Shown here: piece by piece, positions 26,299 through 35,199 of the stretch
Layout of the letters: each line of letters opens with the position of its first letter
Position numbering within the stretch: the stretch's first letter is position 1
NCBI RefSeq assembly: GCF_000620465.1
Contig: NZ_KK211140.1
Coordinates: 561,964-625,963 of the forward strand
Reading direction: 5' to 3'
Source of the DNA: Ralstonia sp. UNC404CL21Col
GTDB taxonomy: Bacteria > Pseudomonadota > Gammaproteobacteria > Burkholderiales > Burkholderiaceae
DNA: 64,000 bases
Made by a program: the position numbers and the translations under genes
The notes under the pieces: model-generated
The model's database searches: none
Told to the model about the DNA's origin: nothing
What the model saw: only the letters and a program-made list of their open reading frames with translations

Positions 26299-28833
26299 AT
26301 GTCACGTTTCTCCGTCTGGACCCAAGCCCTGCGCATGCTGCGCCGCGACTGGCGCGCCGGTGAACTGAACCTGTTGCTCGTCGCGCTGGTGCTGGCGGTG
26401 GCCGCGCTGGCGTCCGTCAGTTTCCTTGCCGATCGCATGCATGCCGGTCTGGAGCGCGACGCGCGTCAACTGATCGGCGCGGATGTGCTTGTCGTGTCCG
26501 ACCAACCGCTGCCGCCCGACATCGAAGCGTATGCGCGCGCGAGCGGCCTGCAGGTCACGCACACCGCCACGTTCCCCAGCATGGCGAGCACGTTGACCAA
26601 GGGCGCCTCGGGCGAACCTGCTTCGCAACTCGCCGCCATCAAGGCCGTCGACGTGGGCTACCCGCTGCGCGGCACGCTGAAGGTCAGCGATGACGGTCGG
26701 GATACCGCCGGTGCGCCCATTCGGGGCATTCCCGCCGCCGGTACAGTGTGGGTGGATGCGCCGCTGCTCGAAGCGCTCGGCCTTCGCGTGGGCGATGCGA
26801 TACGCCTCGGCACGCGCACCTTCAAGATCGCGCATGTCATCACCCAGGAACTCGATCGCGGCGCGGGCTTCATGAATTTCGCGCCTCGGGTGATGCTGCC
26901 GATGTCGGACCTCGGTTCGACGGGCCTCGTCACCTACGGCAGCCGGGTCACGTATCGCCTGCTGGTGGCGGGTCCGGATGCCGCTGCCGGCGCGTTCCAC
27001 ACCTGGGCCGAGAACGAAGCGAAGACGCGCCAGTTGCGTGGCGTGCGCGTGGAATCGTTGCAGAACGGCCAGCCGCAGATGCGCGAAACGCTGGACCGTG
27101 CGGAGCGCTTCCTTTCGCTCGTCGCCTTGCTGGCGGCCATGATTGCCGCGGTGGCGATCACCATGGCCGCGCGCCGCTACACCGCGCGGCATACCGATGC
27201 GGTGGCCGTCATCAAATGCCTGGGGCTCAAGCAAGGGCAGATTCTCGGCACGTTCGCGCTGGAGTTTTTGCTCATCGGCGTCATTGGTTCAGCGGTGGGC
27301 GTGGCGCTGGGTTATGGCGCGCATTGGCTGTTGCTGGCGTCGCTTGGCGACCTGGTCACGGTGACATTGCCCGCGCCATCCATCTGGCCTGCGGTCGTGG
27401 GCGTGACGGCAGGACTGGTGCTGCTGATCGGCTTTGCCGTGCCGCCGTTGCTGAGCCTCGTGCGCGTGGCGCCGCTGCGCGTGCTGCGGCGCGATGTAGC
27501 CGAGCGCGCGGTTGCCGCATGGATTGGCTATGCGCTGGGTGCTGCTGCGTTCTTTGCGCTGCTGGTCGTGTCTGCGCGTGACGTGAAGCTTGGCGCGCTG
27601 ACCGCCGCCGGGTTTGCCGGCGCCATCGTCGTGTTTGCGCTGCTGGCAGCAGGCGGGTTGCGCGCGCTGGCGATGTCGCTGGGGCGGGGTCGTGCGCTGA
27701 GCGTGGGTTGGCGCTTTGCGCTCGCCGTGCTGGAGCGCCGTCGCGGCGTGAGCGTGCTGCAGACCGTGGCGCTTGCGGTTGGTCTGATGGCGCTGCTGCT
27801 GCTCGCCATGACGCGAAACGACCTGATCCGCTCGTGGCATAACGCCACGCCGGCCGATGCGCCCAACCGGTTCATCATCAACATCCAGCCTGACCAGATG
27901 CAGGCGGTGGCGCAGGCCCTCGCGCAGGCCGGCGTGGCCGATCCGAAACTCTATCCAATGGTGCGCGGGCGCCTCACGCAGGTGAACGGCCAGGTGATCG
28001 ATCGCCAGACTTATGCCGAATCGCGCGCCCGCAATCTGGTCGAACGCGAATTCAACCTGTCGTACGCCACCGCGCAGCCGCCTGAAAATCGCATCGTTTC
28101 CGGCCAATGGTTCAGTGGACAAAAGCCCGAGGCCTCGGTGGAAGAGGGCATTGCCAAGACGCTCAACCTTCACCTGGGCGATGTGCTGCGCTTCGACGTC
28201 GCCGGGCAGACGGTGGATGCGCCCATCACGTCTTTGCGCAAGCTCGATTGGAGTTCGATGCGCGTGAATTTCTTCGTGATCCTGCCGCCCGTGGCGCTGC
28301 GCGACATGCCGCAGACCTACGTGACTGCGTTCCGCATTCCCGCCGGGCACGCCGATCTGCCGGCCAAGCTTGTGCGCGAGTTTCCGAACCTGACGGTGGT
28401 CGATACCGAGCTGATCCTGCAGCAGGTGCAGGGCGTGCTGGACCAGGTAACGGCGGCGGTGGAATTCCTCTTCGTCTTTACGCTGGCGGCGGGTGTGCTG
28501 GTGTTGTACGCGGCGCTCTCCGGCTCGCGCGACGAGCGCCTGCGTGATGCCGGCGTGCTGCGCGCGCTTGGTGCAAGCTCCGGCGTGGTACGTCAGACGC
28601 AGTACGCGGAAGTGCTGATCGTGGGTGGCCTCGCCGGGTTGATGGCCGGCGTGGGCGCGATCGCCATCGGCTGGGTGCTGTCGGCGTACGTCTTCGATTT
28701 TCCGTATCGTTTCAACCCGGCGATCCTGCCGGTGGGCATCGTGAGCGGCATGGCGTGCGCCTTTATTGGTGGCTGGCTGGGCTTGCGCGACGTGCTGCGT
28801 CGCCCCGCCATGGCAACGCTCCGTGACGCATGA
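26299..28833 (+). CDS. ABC transporter permease, FtsX/YbbP family
   Basis: Large inner-membrane protein of 844 aa with a first helix at about residues 25-45 (LLLVALVLAVAALASVSFLA), a periplasmic MacB-like domain, and two FtsX helix sets at about 270-510 and 715-840. It matches the YbbP type, whose partner ATPase is YbbA, thought to move or extract lipophilic molecules. No ATPase gene is adjacent here, so the partner must be elsewhere. The unit continues with the haemoglobin gene 34 bases downstream. Confidence 0.88.
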   Translation: MSRFSVWTQALRMLRRDWRAGELNLLLVALVLAVAALASVSFLADRMHAGLERDARQLIGADVLVVSDQPLPPDIEAYARASGLQVTHTATFPSMASTLTKGASGEPASQLAAIKAVDVGYPLRGTLKVSDDGRDTAGAPIRGIPAAGTVWVDAPLLEALGLRVGDAIRLGTRTFKIAHVITQELDRGAGFMNFAPRVMLPMSDLGSTGLVTYGSRVTYRLLVAGPDAAAGAFHTWAENEAKTRQLRGVRVESLQNGQPQMRETLDRAERFLSLVALLAAMIAAVAITMAARRYTARHTDAVAVIKCLGLKQGQILGTFALEFLLIGVIGSAVGVALGYGAHWLLLASLGDLVTVTLPAPSIWPAVVGVTAGLVLLIGFAVPPLLSLVRVAPLRVLRRDVAERAVAAWIGYALGAAAFFALLVVSARDVKLGALTAAGFAGAIVVFALLAAGGLRALAMSLGRGRALSVGWRFALAVLERRRGVSVLQTVALAVGLMALLLLAMTRNDLIRSWHNATPADAPNRFIINIQPDQMQAVAQALAQAGVADPKLYPMVRGRLTQVNGQVIDRQTYAESRARNLVEREFNLSYATAQPPENRIVSGQWFSGQKPEASVEEGIAKTLNLHLGDVLRFDVAGQTVDAPITSLRKLDWSSMRVNFFVILPPVALRDMPQTYVTAFRIPAGHADLPAKLVREFPNLTVVDTELILQQVQGVLDQVTAAVEFLFVFTLAAGVLVLYAALSGSRDERLRDAGVLRALGASSGVVRQTQYAEVLIVGGLAGLMAGVGAIAIGWVLSAYVFDFPYRFNPAILPVGIVSGMACAFIGGWLGLRDVLRRPAMATLRDA

Positions 28834-28867
28834 TGGCGCCCGAATTTTTAGAAGTGACCAACGCTGT

Positions 28868-29272
28868 ATGACTGATGCAACTTCCGGCCAGGAAACCCTG
28901 GCGTTTGATCTGATTGGCGGCGAGGCGCGCGTGCGCGAACTCGTTGACCGCTTCTACGACCTGATGGATCTGGAGCCCGAGTTTGCCGTGCTGCGCGCGC
29001 TGCATCCGCAAAGCCTCGATGGATCGCGCGACAAGCTGTTCTGGTTTTTGTGCGGCTGGCTTGGCGGCCCGAATCATTTCATCGAGCGCTTTGGCCACCC
29101 GCGCCTGCGTGCGCGCCATATGCCGTTCGAGATCGGCACGCAGGAGCGTGATCAGTGGATGCGCTGCATGGCCCTCGCCATGCAAGACATCGGTCTGGAC
29201 GAAGCCCTGCAGATGCGGTTGATGCAGGCCTTCTGGCAGACCGCCGACTGGATGCGGAACGTGCAGCGCTAA
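28868..29272 (+). CDS. group 2-type truncated haemoglobin
   Basis: Small 2/2-fold globin of 134 aa. It shows the family layout: IGGEARVRELVDRFYDLM near the start (helix A/B, with Phe/Tyr at B9-B10), FLCGWLGGP near residue 60 (the Trp-Gly signature of group 2/3), and RHMPFEIGTQERDQWM with the proximal His of helix F near residue 78. The role is probably O2/NO handling. Start ATG 28868 (MTDATSGQET). Confidence 0.9.
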   Translation: MTDATSGQETLAFDLIGGEARVRELVDRFYDLMDLEPEFAVLRALHPQSLDGSRDKLFWFLCGWLGGPNHFIERFGHPRLRARHMPFEIGTQERDQWMRCMALAMQDIGLDEALQMRLMQAFWQTADWMRNVQR

Positions 29273-29321
29273 GGTGCCGCGCGAAAGCGCACCCTACAAG
29301 AACATATTCGAGGAGACCCTG

Positions 29322-29900
29322 ATGATCGGTTTGCCCACCGCAGACGACGTGCTCGCGTTCTGGTTCGGCACTGCGCCGCTGATTGACGCCCGCCCGGAGT
29401 GGTTCACCAAGTCCGATGCGTTCGATGCCGAGATCCGCGCGCGTTTCCTGCCGCTGTGGGAAGCGCTTTCCACGGGCGACGCCGACACCTGGATGGACAC
29501 GCCGCTCGAGGCCATCGCGCGCATCGTCGTGCTCGACCAGTTCTCGCGCAACATGTTTCGTGGCACTGCGCGCGCCTTTGCCAGCGACGCCGCTGCGTTG
29601 CACACCGCGCAGATTGTCGTGGCCGCAGGATGGGATGCGCAATTGCCAACGCGCCATCACCGTGTGTTCTGCTACCTGCCGTTCGAGCACAGCGAGGCGC
29701 TGTCGGCGCAGGATGAGTCGATTCGCCTTTACACGCGCCTGCGCGACCAGGAAGGTGATGCGGACCCGCTTATCTGGGCGGAGAAGCACCGCGAGATCGT
29801 GGCGCGCTTCGGGCGCTTTCCGCATCGCAACGAAGCGCTCGGGCGCGTTTCCACGCCCGAGGAAGTGGAGTTTCTGAAACAGCCGGGGTCGTCGTTTTAG
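29322..29900 (+). CDS. DUF924 family protein
   Basis: Cytosolic all-helical protein of 192 aa. Family features are DDVLAFWFG at the N-terminus, VVLDQFSRNMFRGTARAFASD in the middle, and FCYLPFEHSE followed by the C-terminal HREIVARFGRFPHRNEALGR block. The TPR-like fold has no assigned function. The ATG at 29322 has GAGGAG upstream. It follows the haemoglobin gene by 49 bases and converges with the LOG gene. Confidence 0.9.
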   Translation: MIGLPTADDVLAFWFGTAPLIDARPEWFTKSDAFDAEIRARFLPLWEALSTGDADTWMDTPLEAIARIVVLDQFSRNMFRGTARAFASDAAALHTAQIVVAAGWDAQLPTRHHRVFCYLPFEHSEALSAQDESIRLYTRLRDQEGDADPLIWAEKHREIVARFGRFPHRNEALGRVSTPEEVEFLKQPGSSF

Positions 29901-29912
29901 CCCTGGCGGGGC

Positions 29913-30497
29913 TTACGTGCGCTCGCGGCGCTCCGACCATTTGTCGACCGTCTCGCGCGGCGCACGGGCCAGCATGTCGATCAGGGCGGCGGGGTCGTCG
30001 CTCACGTGCAGCAGGTCAGCGTGGTGACGCTTGAGGAAGCCTTCCTGCACCGCATGGTCGATGAAGGCGAGCAGCTTGTCGTAGAAACCCGCCACGTTCA
30101 GCAGGCCGATCGGCTTGTTGTGATAGCCGAGCTGCAGCCACGTGAAGGTCTCGAACAGCTCTTCGTAGGTGCCGACGCCGCCGGGCATGGCGATGAAGGC
30201 ATCGGCGCGATCGGCCATCATCTGCTTGCGCTGATGCATGCTGTCGACGATGTGCAGTTCGGTCAGCTCCTTATGCCCGACCTCCTTGCGCACCAGCGAT
30301 TTCGGGATGATGCCGATGACCGGCCTGCCGCCGTGCAGCACTGCGTCGGCCACCACGCCCATCAGGCCGACGTTGCCGCCGCCGTAGACGAGCGTGAGGC
30401 CGCGCTTGACCATCTCGTTGCCCAGCGCGATGGCGTTGGCTTTGTATTCCGGGCGCTCGCCCGGGCTGGAACCGCAATAGACGCAGATCGATTTCAT
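29913..30497 (-). CDS. LOG-family nucleoside 5'-monophosphate phosphoribohydrolase
   Basis: Lysine-decarboxylase-like Rossmann protein of 194 aa. It starts with [15 protein letters not shown], has [10 protein letters not shown] near residue 40 and the catalytic [12 protein letters not shown] near residue 105 (PGGxGTxxE), the signature of LOG enzymes that release cytokinin bases or hydrolyse AMP-type nucleotides. Its ATG overlaps the TetR gene stop by 4 bases, so the two are coupled. Confidence 0.92.
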   Translation of the reverse strand: MKSICVYCGSSPGERPEYKANAIALGNEMVKRGLTLVYGGGNVGLMGVVADAVLHGGRPVIGIIPKSLVRKEVGHKELTELHIVDSMHQRKQMMADRADAFIAMPGGVGTYEELFETFTWLQLGYHNKPIGLLNVAGFYDKLLAFIDHAVQEGFLKRHHADLLHVSDDPAALIDMLARAPRETVDKWSERRERT

Positions 30498-31213
30498 TGA
30501 GCAGGGGTGTTGTTGCTAGGGGTGCCCGGGGTGCCGATAGGCGGATCGTTGCTGCGGCTCACGGCCAGCAGATCAAACGCCCGCCGCGGCTTGCCGCGCA
30601 GGTAAGGCGCGAGGATCGACAGGATGTGGTAGCTCGCGCCGTGCAGGTGATCGCGGATCGCGTTCTGGTCGTTGTACTGCCGCGGGTGCTGCACGAACTG
30701 GAACGACAGCCAGTAGGTCGCAATCACCACGATATTGGTGCAAATGACGTCGACCTGCTCGGCCGTGGCTTCCATCTCGCCGTCTTCGATGAACTGGTGA
30801 CAGATGTCCATGGCGAAGTGGCGCTTCTGCTCGACGATGCGCTTGAAGTTCAGTTCAAGCATGCGGTTGCGCGCGAGCAGATCGTTGATGTCGCGGTACA
30901 GGAAGCGGTAGTTCCACAGGAACTCCGACATGTACTGCAGGTAGCCCCAGGTTTCGTCCAGCGTGGCTTTGTGGTCATCCGGCAGCTTCAGGCGACGCGC
31001 GATCTCCTGCTCGAACTGCACGAAGATCGAGTTGATGATGTCGTCCTTGTTGCGGAAGTGGTAATACAGGTTGCCCGGGCTGATCTCCAGCTCTTCGGCG
31101 ATCGTCGTGGTCGTGACGTTGGGCTCGCCCAGTTCGTTGAACAGGCGCAGCGACACTTCGAGAATGCGATCGCGCGTCCGGCGCGGGCCGGTGGAATGCT
31201 GCTTGGTTTCCAT
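30494..31213 (-). CDS. TetR-family regulator upstream of LOG
   Basis: Regulator of 239 aa. HTH at about residues 12-58 ([19 protein letters not shown], then [20 protein letters not shown]), followed by the helical ligand domain ([19 protein letters not shown]). A low-complexity tail ([13 protein letters not shown]) follows. Start ATG 31213. A palindrome and a TATAAT -10 element directly upstream suggest autoregulation. Translationally coupled to the LOG gene. Confidence 0.9.
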   Translation of the reverse strand: METKQHSTGPRRTRDRILEVSLRLFNELGEPNVTTTTIAEELEISPGNLYYHFRNKDDIINSIFVQFEQEIARRLKLPDDHKATLDETWGYLQYMSEFLWNYRFLYRDINDLLARNRMLELNFKRIVEQKRHFAMDICHQFIEDGEMEATAEQVDVICTNIVVIATYWLSFQFVQHPRQYNDQNAIRDHLHGASYHILSILAPYLRGKPRRAFDLLAVSRSNDPPIGTPGTPSNNTPAQ

Positions 31214-31262
31214 TGAACTGCCAAGGCCGGTGGCCCTGTCTCCGTGGCGTATTGGTGCCCGG

Positions 31263-31292
31263 ATTATAAGAGATCGTGCTTGTGCAACGATC
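31263..31292 (-). promoter_or_regulatory. tetR-LOG promoter with palindromic operator candidate
   Basis: A perfect -10 TATAAT (31263-31268, minus strand) lies just downstream of an inverted repeat GATCGT-N9-ACGATC (31272-31292), where bound repressor would cover the -35/-10 spacer. The -35 is weak. The palindrome length (21 bp) suits a TetR dimer. Confidence 0.5.
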
Positions 31293-31350
31293 CCCACATG
31301 CTGCGGGGAATTCATAGCCAAACGTTGTCGCAGGCTTTTCGCTGGTGTTC

Positions 31351-31815
31351 CTAGCGCAACAGCGATGCCGCCCACGGCCAAGCGATCGCCACCCACGTCC
31401 CCACACACAGCAGCAGAGCCAGCATGACGGCCGCGCTGCCGAAATCCTTGGCCCGCTTTGACAGCCCGTGCTGCTCCAGCGAGATGCGGTCGACCGCCGC
31501 TTCCACGCTCGAATTGAGCAGTTCCACGATCAGCACCAGCACCAGCGTGCCGAGCATCAGAATGCGCTCGACCACGGTGGCGGGAATGACGAACGCGCAC
31601 GGCAGCAGGATCGCGCACAGCGTCAGCTCCTGGCGGAACGCGCTTTCCTCGTCGATGGCGAAGCGGATGCCGCTGATCGAGTTCTTGAGCGCAAACCACG
31701 CGCGCGTGATGCCGCGATTGCCTTTATGCGGGTTGTCGGCCGGCGAGTACGCGCCTGGCGCCGGCGGTGCGGGCGGATTTTCCAGTCGCCGATCCGGCGG
31801 GGTGGTGGGCTTCAT
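31351..31815 (-). CDS. dgkA: diacylglycerol kinase
   Basis: Small integral membrane kinase making phosphatidic acid from diacylglycerol and ATP, 154 aa including an about 40-residue Pro-rich N-terminal extension. Core motifs: NSISGIRFAIDEESAFRQEL, then VELLNSSVEAAVDRISLE with the catalytic Glu and Asn and DFGSAAV. Three helices follow the DgkA pattern. Twelve bases after the glycosyltransferase gene, hence third in the plcP-agt-dgkA unit. ATG 31815 is chosen; a TTG three codons upstream is possible. Confidence 0.93.
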   Translation of the reverse strand: MKPTTPPDRRLENPPAPPAPGAYSPADNPHKGNRGITRAWFALKNSISGIRFAIDEESAFRQELTLCAILLPCAFVIPATVVERILMLGTLVLVLIVELLNSSVEAAVDRISLEQHGLSKRAKDFGSAAVMLALLLCVGTWVAIAWPWAASLLR

Positions 31816-31827
31816 GGAACGCAAGAC

Positions 31828-32958
31828 TCAGGCACCCGCAGCGGTGGACGGTTCGGCAGCCTTGGTGTTGCCGGCGGAGGCCGCGGGCATCGGACGCAGG
31901 TGCGCGAGGAATTGCTCCGAGGCGGCGCGCCACGAGAACTTCTCGGCATGCGCCCGTGCCGTGGCACGGTCAATACGCAGCGCTTCCAGGCAGGCTTCGC
32001 GCAGGTCTTCGCGCAACGCGCCGGCCGGGGAATCGCCGAGTACGTCGATCGGGCCCGTCACCGGATATGCGGCAACCGGCAGGCCGCTCGCAAGTGCTTC
32101 CAGCAATACCAGGCCGAACGTGTCGGTGCGGCTCGGGAAGACGAACACATCCGCCGAGGCGTACACCTTGGCCAGCTCCGGTTGCTTCAGCACGCCGAGG
32201 TAGCTGGCATTCGGGTACTTAGCCTTCAACCCGGCCAGGGCGGGGCCTTCGCCCACCACCCACTTGGAGCCCGGCAGATCGAGTTCCAGGAAGGCTTCAA
32301 CGTTCTTTTCCACGGCCACACGGCCGACGTACAGGAAGATCGGGTGCGCCGTGTTGAGCACGTTGCTGCGCTGGGCGGTGAAGATGTCCAGATCGACGCC
32401 GCGCGTCCACAGCACGCCGTTGGTGATGCCATAGTCGGCAAGGTCTTTCAGCACCACGGGCGTGGGCGCCATCACGGCTTGGGCGGGGCTGTGGAACCAG
32501 CGCAGGAAGCGATACGTCCAGGCCAGCGGAATGCCGAAGCGCGCCTGCACGTATTCCGGAAAGCGCGTGTGGTACGCCGTCGTGTAGGGCAACTTGTGGC
32601 GCAGCGCATAGGCGCGTGCGGCCAGACCCAGCGGGCCTTCGGTCGCGATGTGCAGGGCTTGCGGGGCGAACTGTTCGATGCGCTCCCGCACGCGCTTGGA
32701 CGGCAGGATCGACAGGCGGATTTCCGGATATGTCGGGCACGGCACCGTCTTGAATTCCAGCGGCGTGATCATGTCGACGATGTGCCCCATGGCTTCCAGC
32801 TCACGACGCGTCTGGGTGAGGGTGCGGACGACGCCGTTGACCTGCGGTTCCCAGGCATCGGTGACGATCATGACTTTCACGGGCTCTCCTTGGGGGGTAG
32901 GGTGGGCGGCAGCGGGCTGCACGAGGTCGATGCTGGTGTGGGTCATAGAGGCTTCCAT
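31828..32958 (-). CDS. GT4 glycosyltransferase, Agt-like diacylglycerol glycosyltransferase
   Basis: Cytosolic or membrane-associated GT-B glycosyltransferase of 376 aa. N-terminal VMIVTDAWEPQVNGVVRTL near residue 28, TAYHTRFPEYV near 135, RGVDLDIF near 195, and the C-terminal donor-site motif FPSRTDTFGLVLLEALASGLP with its E-x7-E Glu pair (about residues 275-298). Proteins of this type include Agt, which sugars diacylglycerol during phosphate limitation; others are annotated as mannosyltransferases. Start overlaps the metallophosphoesterase stop (ATGA). Confidence 0.85.
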   Translation of the reverse strand: MEASMTHTSIDLVQPAAAHPTPQGEPVKVMIVTDAWEPQVNGVVRTLTQTRRELEAMGHIVDMITPLEFKTVPCPTYPEIRLSILPSKRVRERIEQFAPQALHIATEGPLGLAARAYALRHKLPYTTAYHTRFPEYVQARFGIPLAWTYRFLRWFHSPAQAVMAPTPVVLKDLADYGITNGVLWTRGVDLDIFTAQRSNVLNTAHPIFLYVGRVAVEKNVEAFLELDLPGSKWVVGEGPALAGLKAKYPNASYLGVLKQPELAKVYASADVFVFPSRTDTFGLVLLEALASGLPVAAYPVTGPIDVLGDSPAGALREDLREACLEALRIDRATARAHAEKFSWRAASEQFLAHLRPMPAASAGNTKAAEPSTAAGA

Positions 32959-34061
32959 CAGGCGGCGGCCGCAGCGGCACGGCGTGCGCGGCGGGAGGTG
33001 CGCGGCGCATCGAGCAGATGCGTCCAGTAGACGATCTGCAGTTCGCCTTCCATGGTTTCGACCAGTGCAGAGAGGCTCTCCACCCAGTCGCCGTCGTTGC
33101 AGTAGAGCTGGCCGTCGATCTCGCGGATTTCGGCCTTGTGGATATGCCCGCAGACCACGCCGTCGCAGCCACGGCGGCGCGCTTCGTCCGTCATCACACG
33201 CTCGAACGAATTGATGAAGTTGACCGCGTTCTTGACCTGGTGCTTCAGGTATTGCGACAGCGACCAGTACGGAAAACCCAGCCGCACGCGGATGCGGTTG
33301 AAGTGCCGGTTCATCGCCAGGATGAACGTGTAGAGCGAGTCGCCGACGTAGGCCAGCCAGCGCGCGTGCTGCATCACGCCGTCGAACAGGTCACCGTGCA
33401 CGACCCACAGGCGCTTGCCCGTGGCGGTCACGTGCACTGCGTCTTCAGCGACTTCGATATCGCCAAAGTTCAGGCCGTGGAACTGGCGCGCCATCTCGTC
33501 GTGGTTGCCCGGGATGAACACGACGCGTGTGCCTTTGCGCGCGCGGCGCAGCACCTTCTGCACCACATCGTTGTGGGCCTGCGGCCAGTACCAGCCCTTG
33601 CGCAGTTGCCAGCCGTCGACGATGTCGCCCACGAGGTACAGCGTGTCCGATTCGTGGTGCTTGAGAAAGTCGAGCAGGTAGTCGGCCTGGCAGCCCGGCG
33701 TGCCGAGGTGGATGTCCGACAGCCAGATCGTGCGGTAACGCTGGATTTTTTCGGCAGGCGGATCAGTGTCGGTGTCGGCCGATCGATCGGGCGCCAGCGT
33801 CGAAGCCGGCGTGGCGACCGGTGCTTCGTGCTCGCGCACATCGCCCCGACCTGCCGGTACAGCCGAGCCCAGCGCACCCGCAGCGGCGAGTCCGGCGGCC
33901 ATTTGCATCAGCGGCGGTGGAGCGTTCCAGTCGGAACCGGTGAGGGGAGCAGCGCGAAAGCGTTGCGCGAGGCGGCGGAGAAATCCAAGGCGCGATGGCA
34001 GATTTGGCAGGACCATGTCGGCAACAGAGGCTGCGTTGGACGGATTTCGCCATCGCCGCAT
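32958..34061 (-). CDS. PlcP-type metallophosphoesterase (LpxH-like fold)
   Basis: Calcineurin-like phosphoesterase of 367 aa. The dimetal motifs start only at about residue 110: SDIHLG, GDIVDGW, PGNHDE, a VVHGD-type motif and CGHIHKAE. The WYWPQAHNDVVQK block after GDIVDGW is typical of PlcP-like phospholipases C that release diacylglycerol from phospholipids; databases often label them UDP-2,3-diacylglucosamine diphosphatase. The first about 105 residues are low complexity. If the Pho box at 34071 drives transcription, the ATG at 34016 (MVLPNLPS) may be the true start. Confidence 0.8.
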   Translation of the reverse strand: MRRWRNPSNAASVADMVLPNLPSRLGFLRRLAQRFRAAPLTGSDWNAPPPLMQMAAGLAAAGALGSAVPAGRGDVREHEAPVATPASTLAPDRSADTDTDPPAEKIQRYRTIWLSDIHLGTPGCQADYLLDFLKHHESDTLYLVGDIVDGWQLRKGWYWPQAHNDVVQKVLRRARKGTRVVFIPGNHDEMARQFHGLNFGDIEVAEDAVHVTATGKRLWVVHGDLFDGVMQHARWLAYVGDSLYTFILAMNRHFNRIRVRLGFPYWSLSQYLKHQVKNAVNFINSFERVMTDEARRRGCDGVVCGHIHKAEIREIDGQLYCNDGDWVESLSALVETMEGELQIVYWTHLLDAPRTSRRARRAAAAAA

Positions 34062-34070
34062 GAAGAAGCC

Positions 34071-34099
34071 GTGTCAGAAACATGACCGTCACATGACGC
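34071..34099 (-). promoter_or_regulatory. PhoB-box-like direct repeats upstream of plcP-agt-dgkA
   Basis: On the minus strand three 7-mers, GCGTCAT, CGGTCAT and CTGACAC, lie exactly 4 bases apart (11-bp period). They match the Pho-box unit CTGTCAT at 5, 6 and 5 of 7 positions. They sit immediately before the first gene of the lipid-remodelling unit. No clear -10 was found at the usual distance, so this remains a candidate. Confidence 0.6.
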
Positions 34100-34152
34100 A
34101 GTTGCCGAGAAAGAGAGAGGTGTGCGCCGAAGAACTGCGCCCAGCGCGCGTT

Positions 34153-35169
34153 TCAGGCAGAGGCCGTCGCAGCGATGCTCTCAATTCGTGCGAGTTCTGC
34201 CAGCACCGCATCGCGCACGCGTGCGTCGCATAGCAGCGACACATGGCCAACGCCCGCGAATGGGACGTGCCGCGCGCCTTCCAGCCAAGACGCACCAGGC
34301 GGCCCGACGATGGAGTCGTGCCACGAAAAAATGGAGGTGATGCGCGCGCGAACGGCTGGCGTTTCAGACGCCGCAAGTTGGCGCAGCCACGGGCTCGCCC
34401 ACGCCATCTGACGAACGTTGCGGCCGCGCGCTGTACGCGCCATTGCCGTGCCCCGATGTGGCGTGCCGAGCGTGATGACATGCGCGACGGGGCACGGCTG
34501 CACCTCGCGCAGCAGCGCTCGTGCGGCGAGCCCGCCCATGCTGTGGCAGAGCAAGACGGGCGCGCGGCCGTGCGTGCGTATCAGTCGCGCGACGGCAGCA
34601 GCAATGTCCCGGGCGTATTCGTCGATGTCGCCCAGCAACGGCATGAGGTCGATGGCGTCTGTCGGGTGTCCGGCGGCGGCCACATGACGCTGCATCGGCA
34701 GCCACACCGCGCGATTGCAGCCATAGCCATGAATCATCAGCACCGGCACGCGCTTGCCCTCATCTGCCGGCGCATCGAACGAAGCATGCGCCCCGAAGGG
34801 TTGCAGCACGTTGAACATCCAAGCGACGGAGACACACTCGCGCAACCAACACGCGATAAAGCCCGCGATGCCGATGCGCTGTTCGCGCGGCACGGGCATG
34901 CGGTCCCACATGGGGTCGTCCGGTATCGCGGTGCCCAGGCTCTTCAGTGACACCAAGAACGCCCACCCGATCGAAACGAGATACCCGAGCACCAACGCCA
35001 CGCCCGCGAGCACACCCGCTGCCTGCCAACTCCATCCGCCCCACCGATGTGCCGCCCAGCCAACCGCCAGCGTTGCCGCGCACTGCAGCGCCACGGCAAT
35101 GCGACGCGCGGTGGCTGCGGTCAGAAAGGCGAAGGGAACGGGGGAGGTGGGCAGATCGGCGCGCGTCAT
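34153..35169 (-). CDS. alpha/beta hydrolase, lipase-like, membrane-anchored
   Basis: Serine hydrolase of 338 aa resembling the EstA/lipase class 2-type hydrolases. Two hydrophobic N-terminal segments (about residues 20-75) suggest membrane anchoring. The hydrolase part starts with VLMIHGYGCNRAVWLPM (oxyanion loop, near 143). The nucleophile elbow is LLCHSMGGLAARAL near residue 205, with a Cys in place of the more common Gly before His. The acid Asp is in FSWHDSIVGPP and the His in GVGHVSL near the C-terminus. Substrate unknown. Confidence 0.85.
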   Translation of the reverse strand: MTRADLPTSPVPFAFLTAATARRIAVALQCAATLAVGWAAHRWGGWSWQAAGVLAGVALVLGYLVSIGWAFLVSLKSLGTAIPDDPMWDRMPVPREQRIGIAGFIACWLRECVSVAWMFNVLQPFGAHASFDAPADEGKRVPVLMIHGYGCNRAVWLPMQRHVAAAGHPTDAIDLMPLLGDIDEYARDIAAAVARLIRTHGRAPVLLCHSMGGLAARALLREVQPCPVAHVITLGTPHRGTAMARTARGRNVRQMAWASPWLRQLAASETPAVRARITSIFSWHDSIVGPPGASWLEGARHVPFAGVGHVSLLCDARVRDAVLAELARIESIAATASA

Positions 35170-35199
35170 GGTGGGGGTCGCCGCCGAGTGTGCAGCCGA

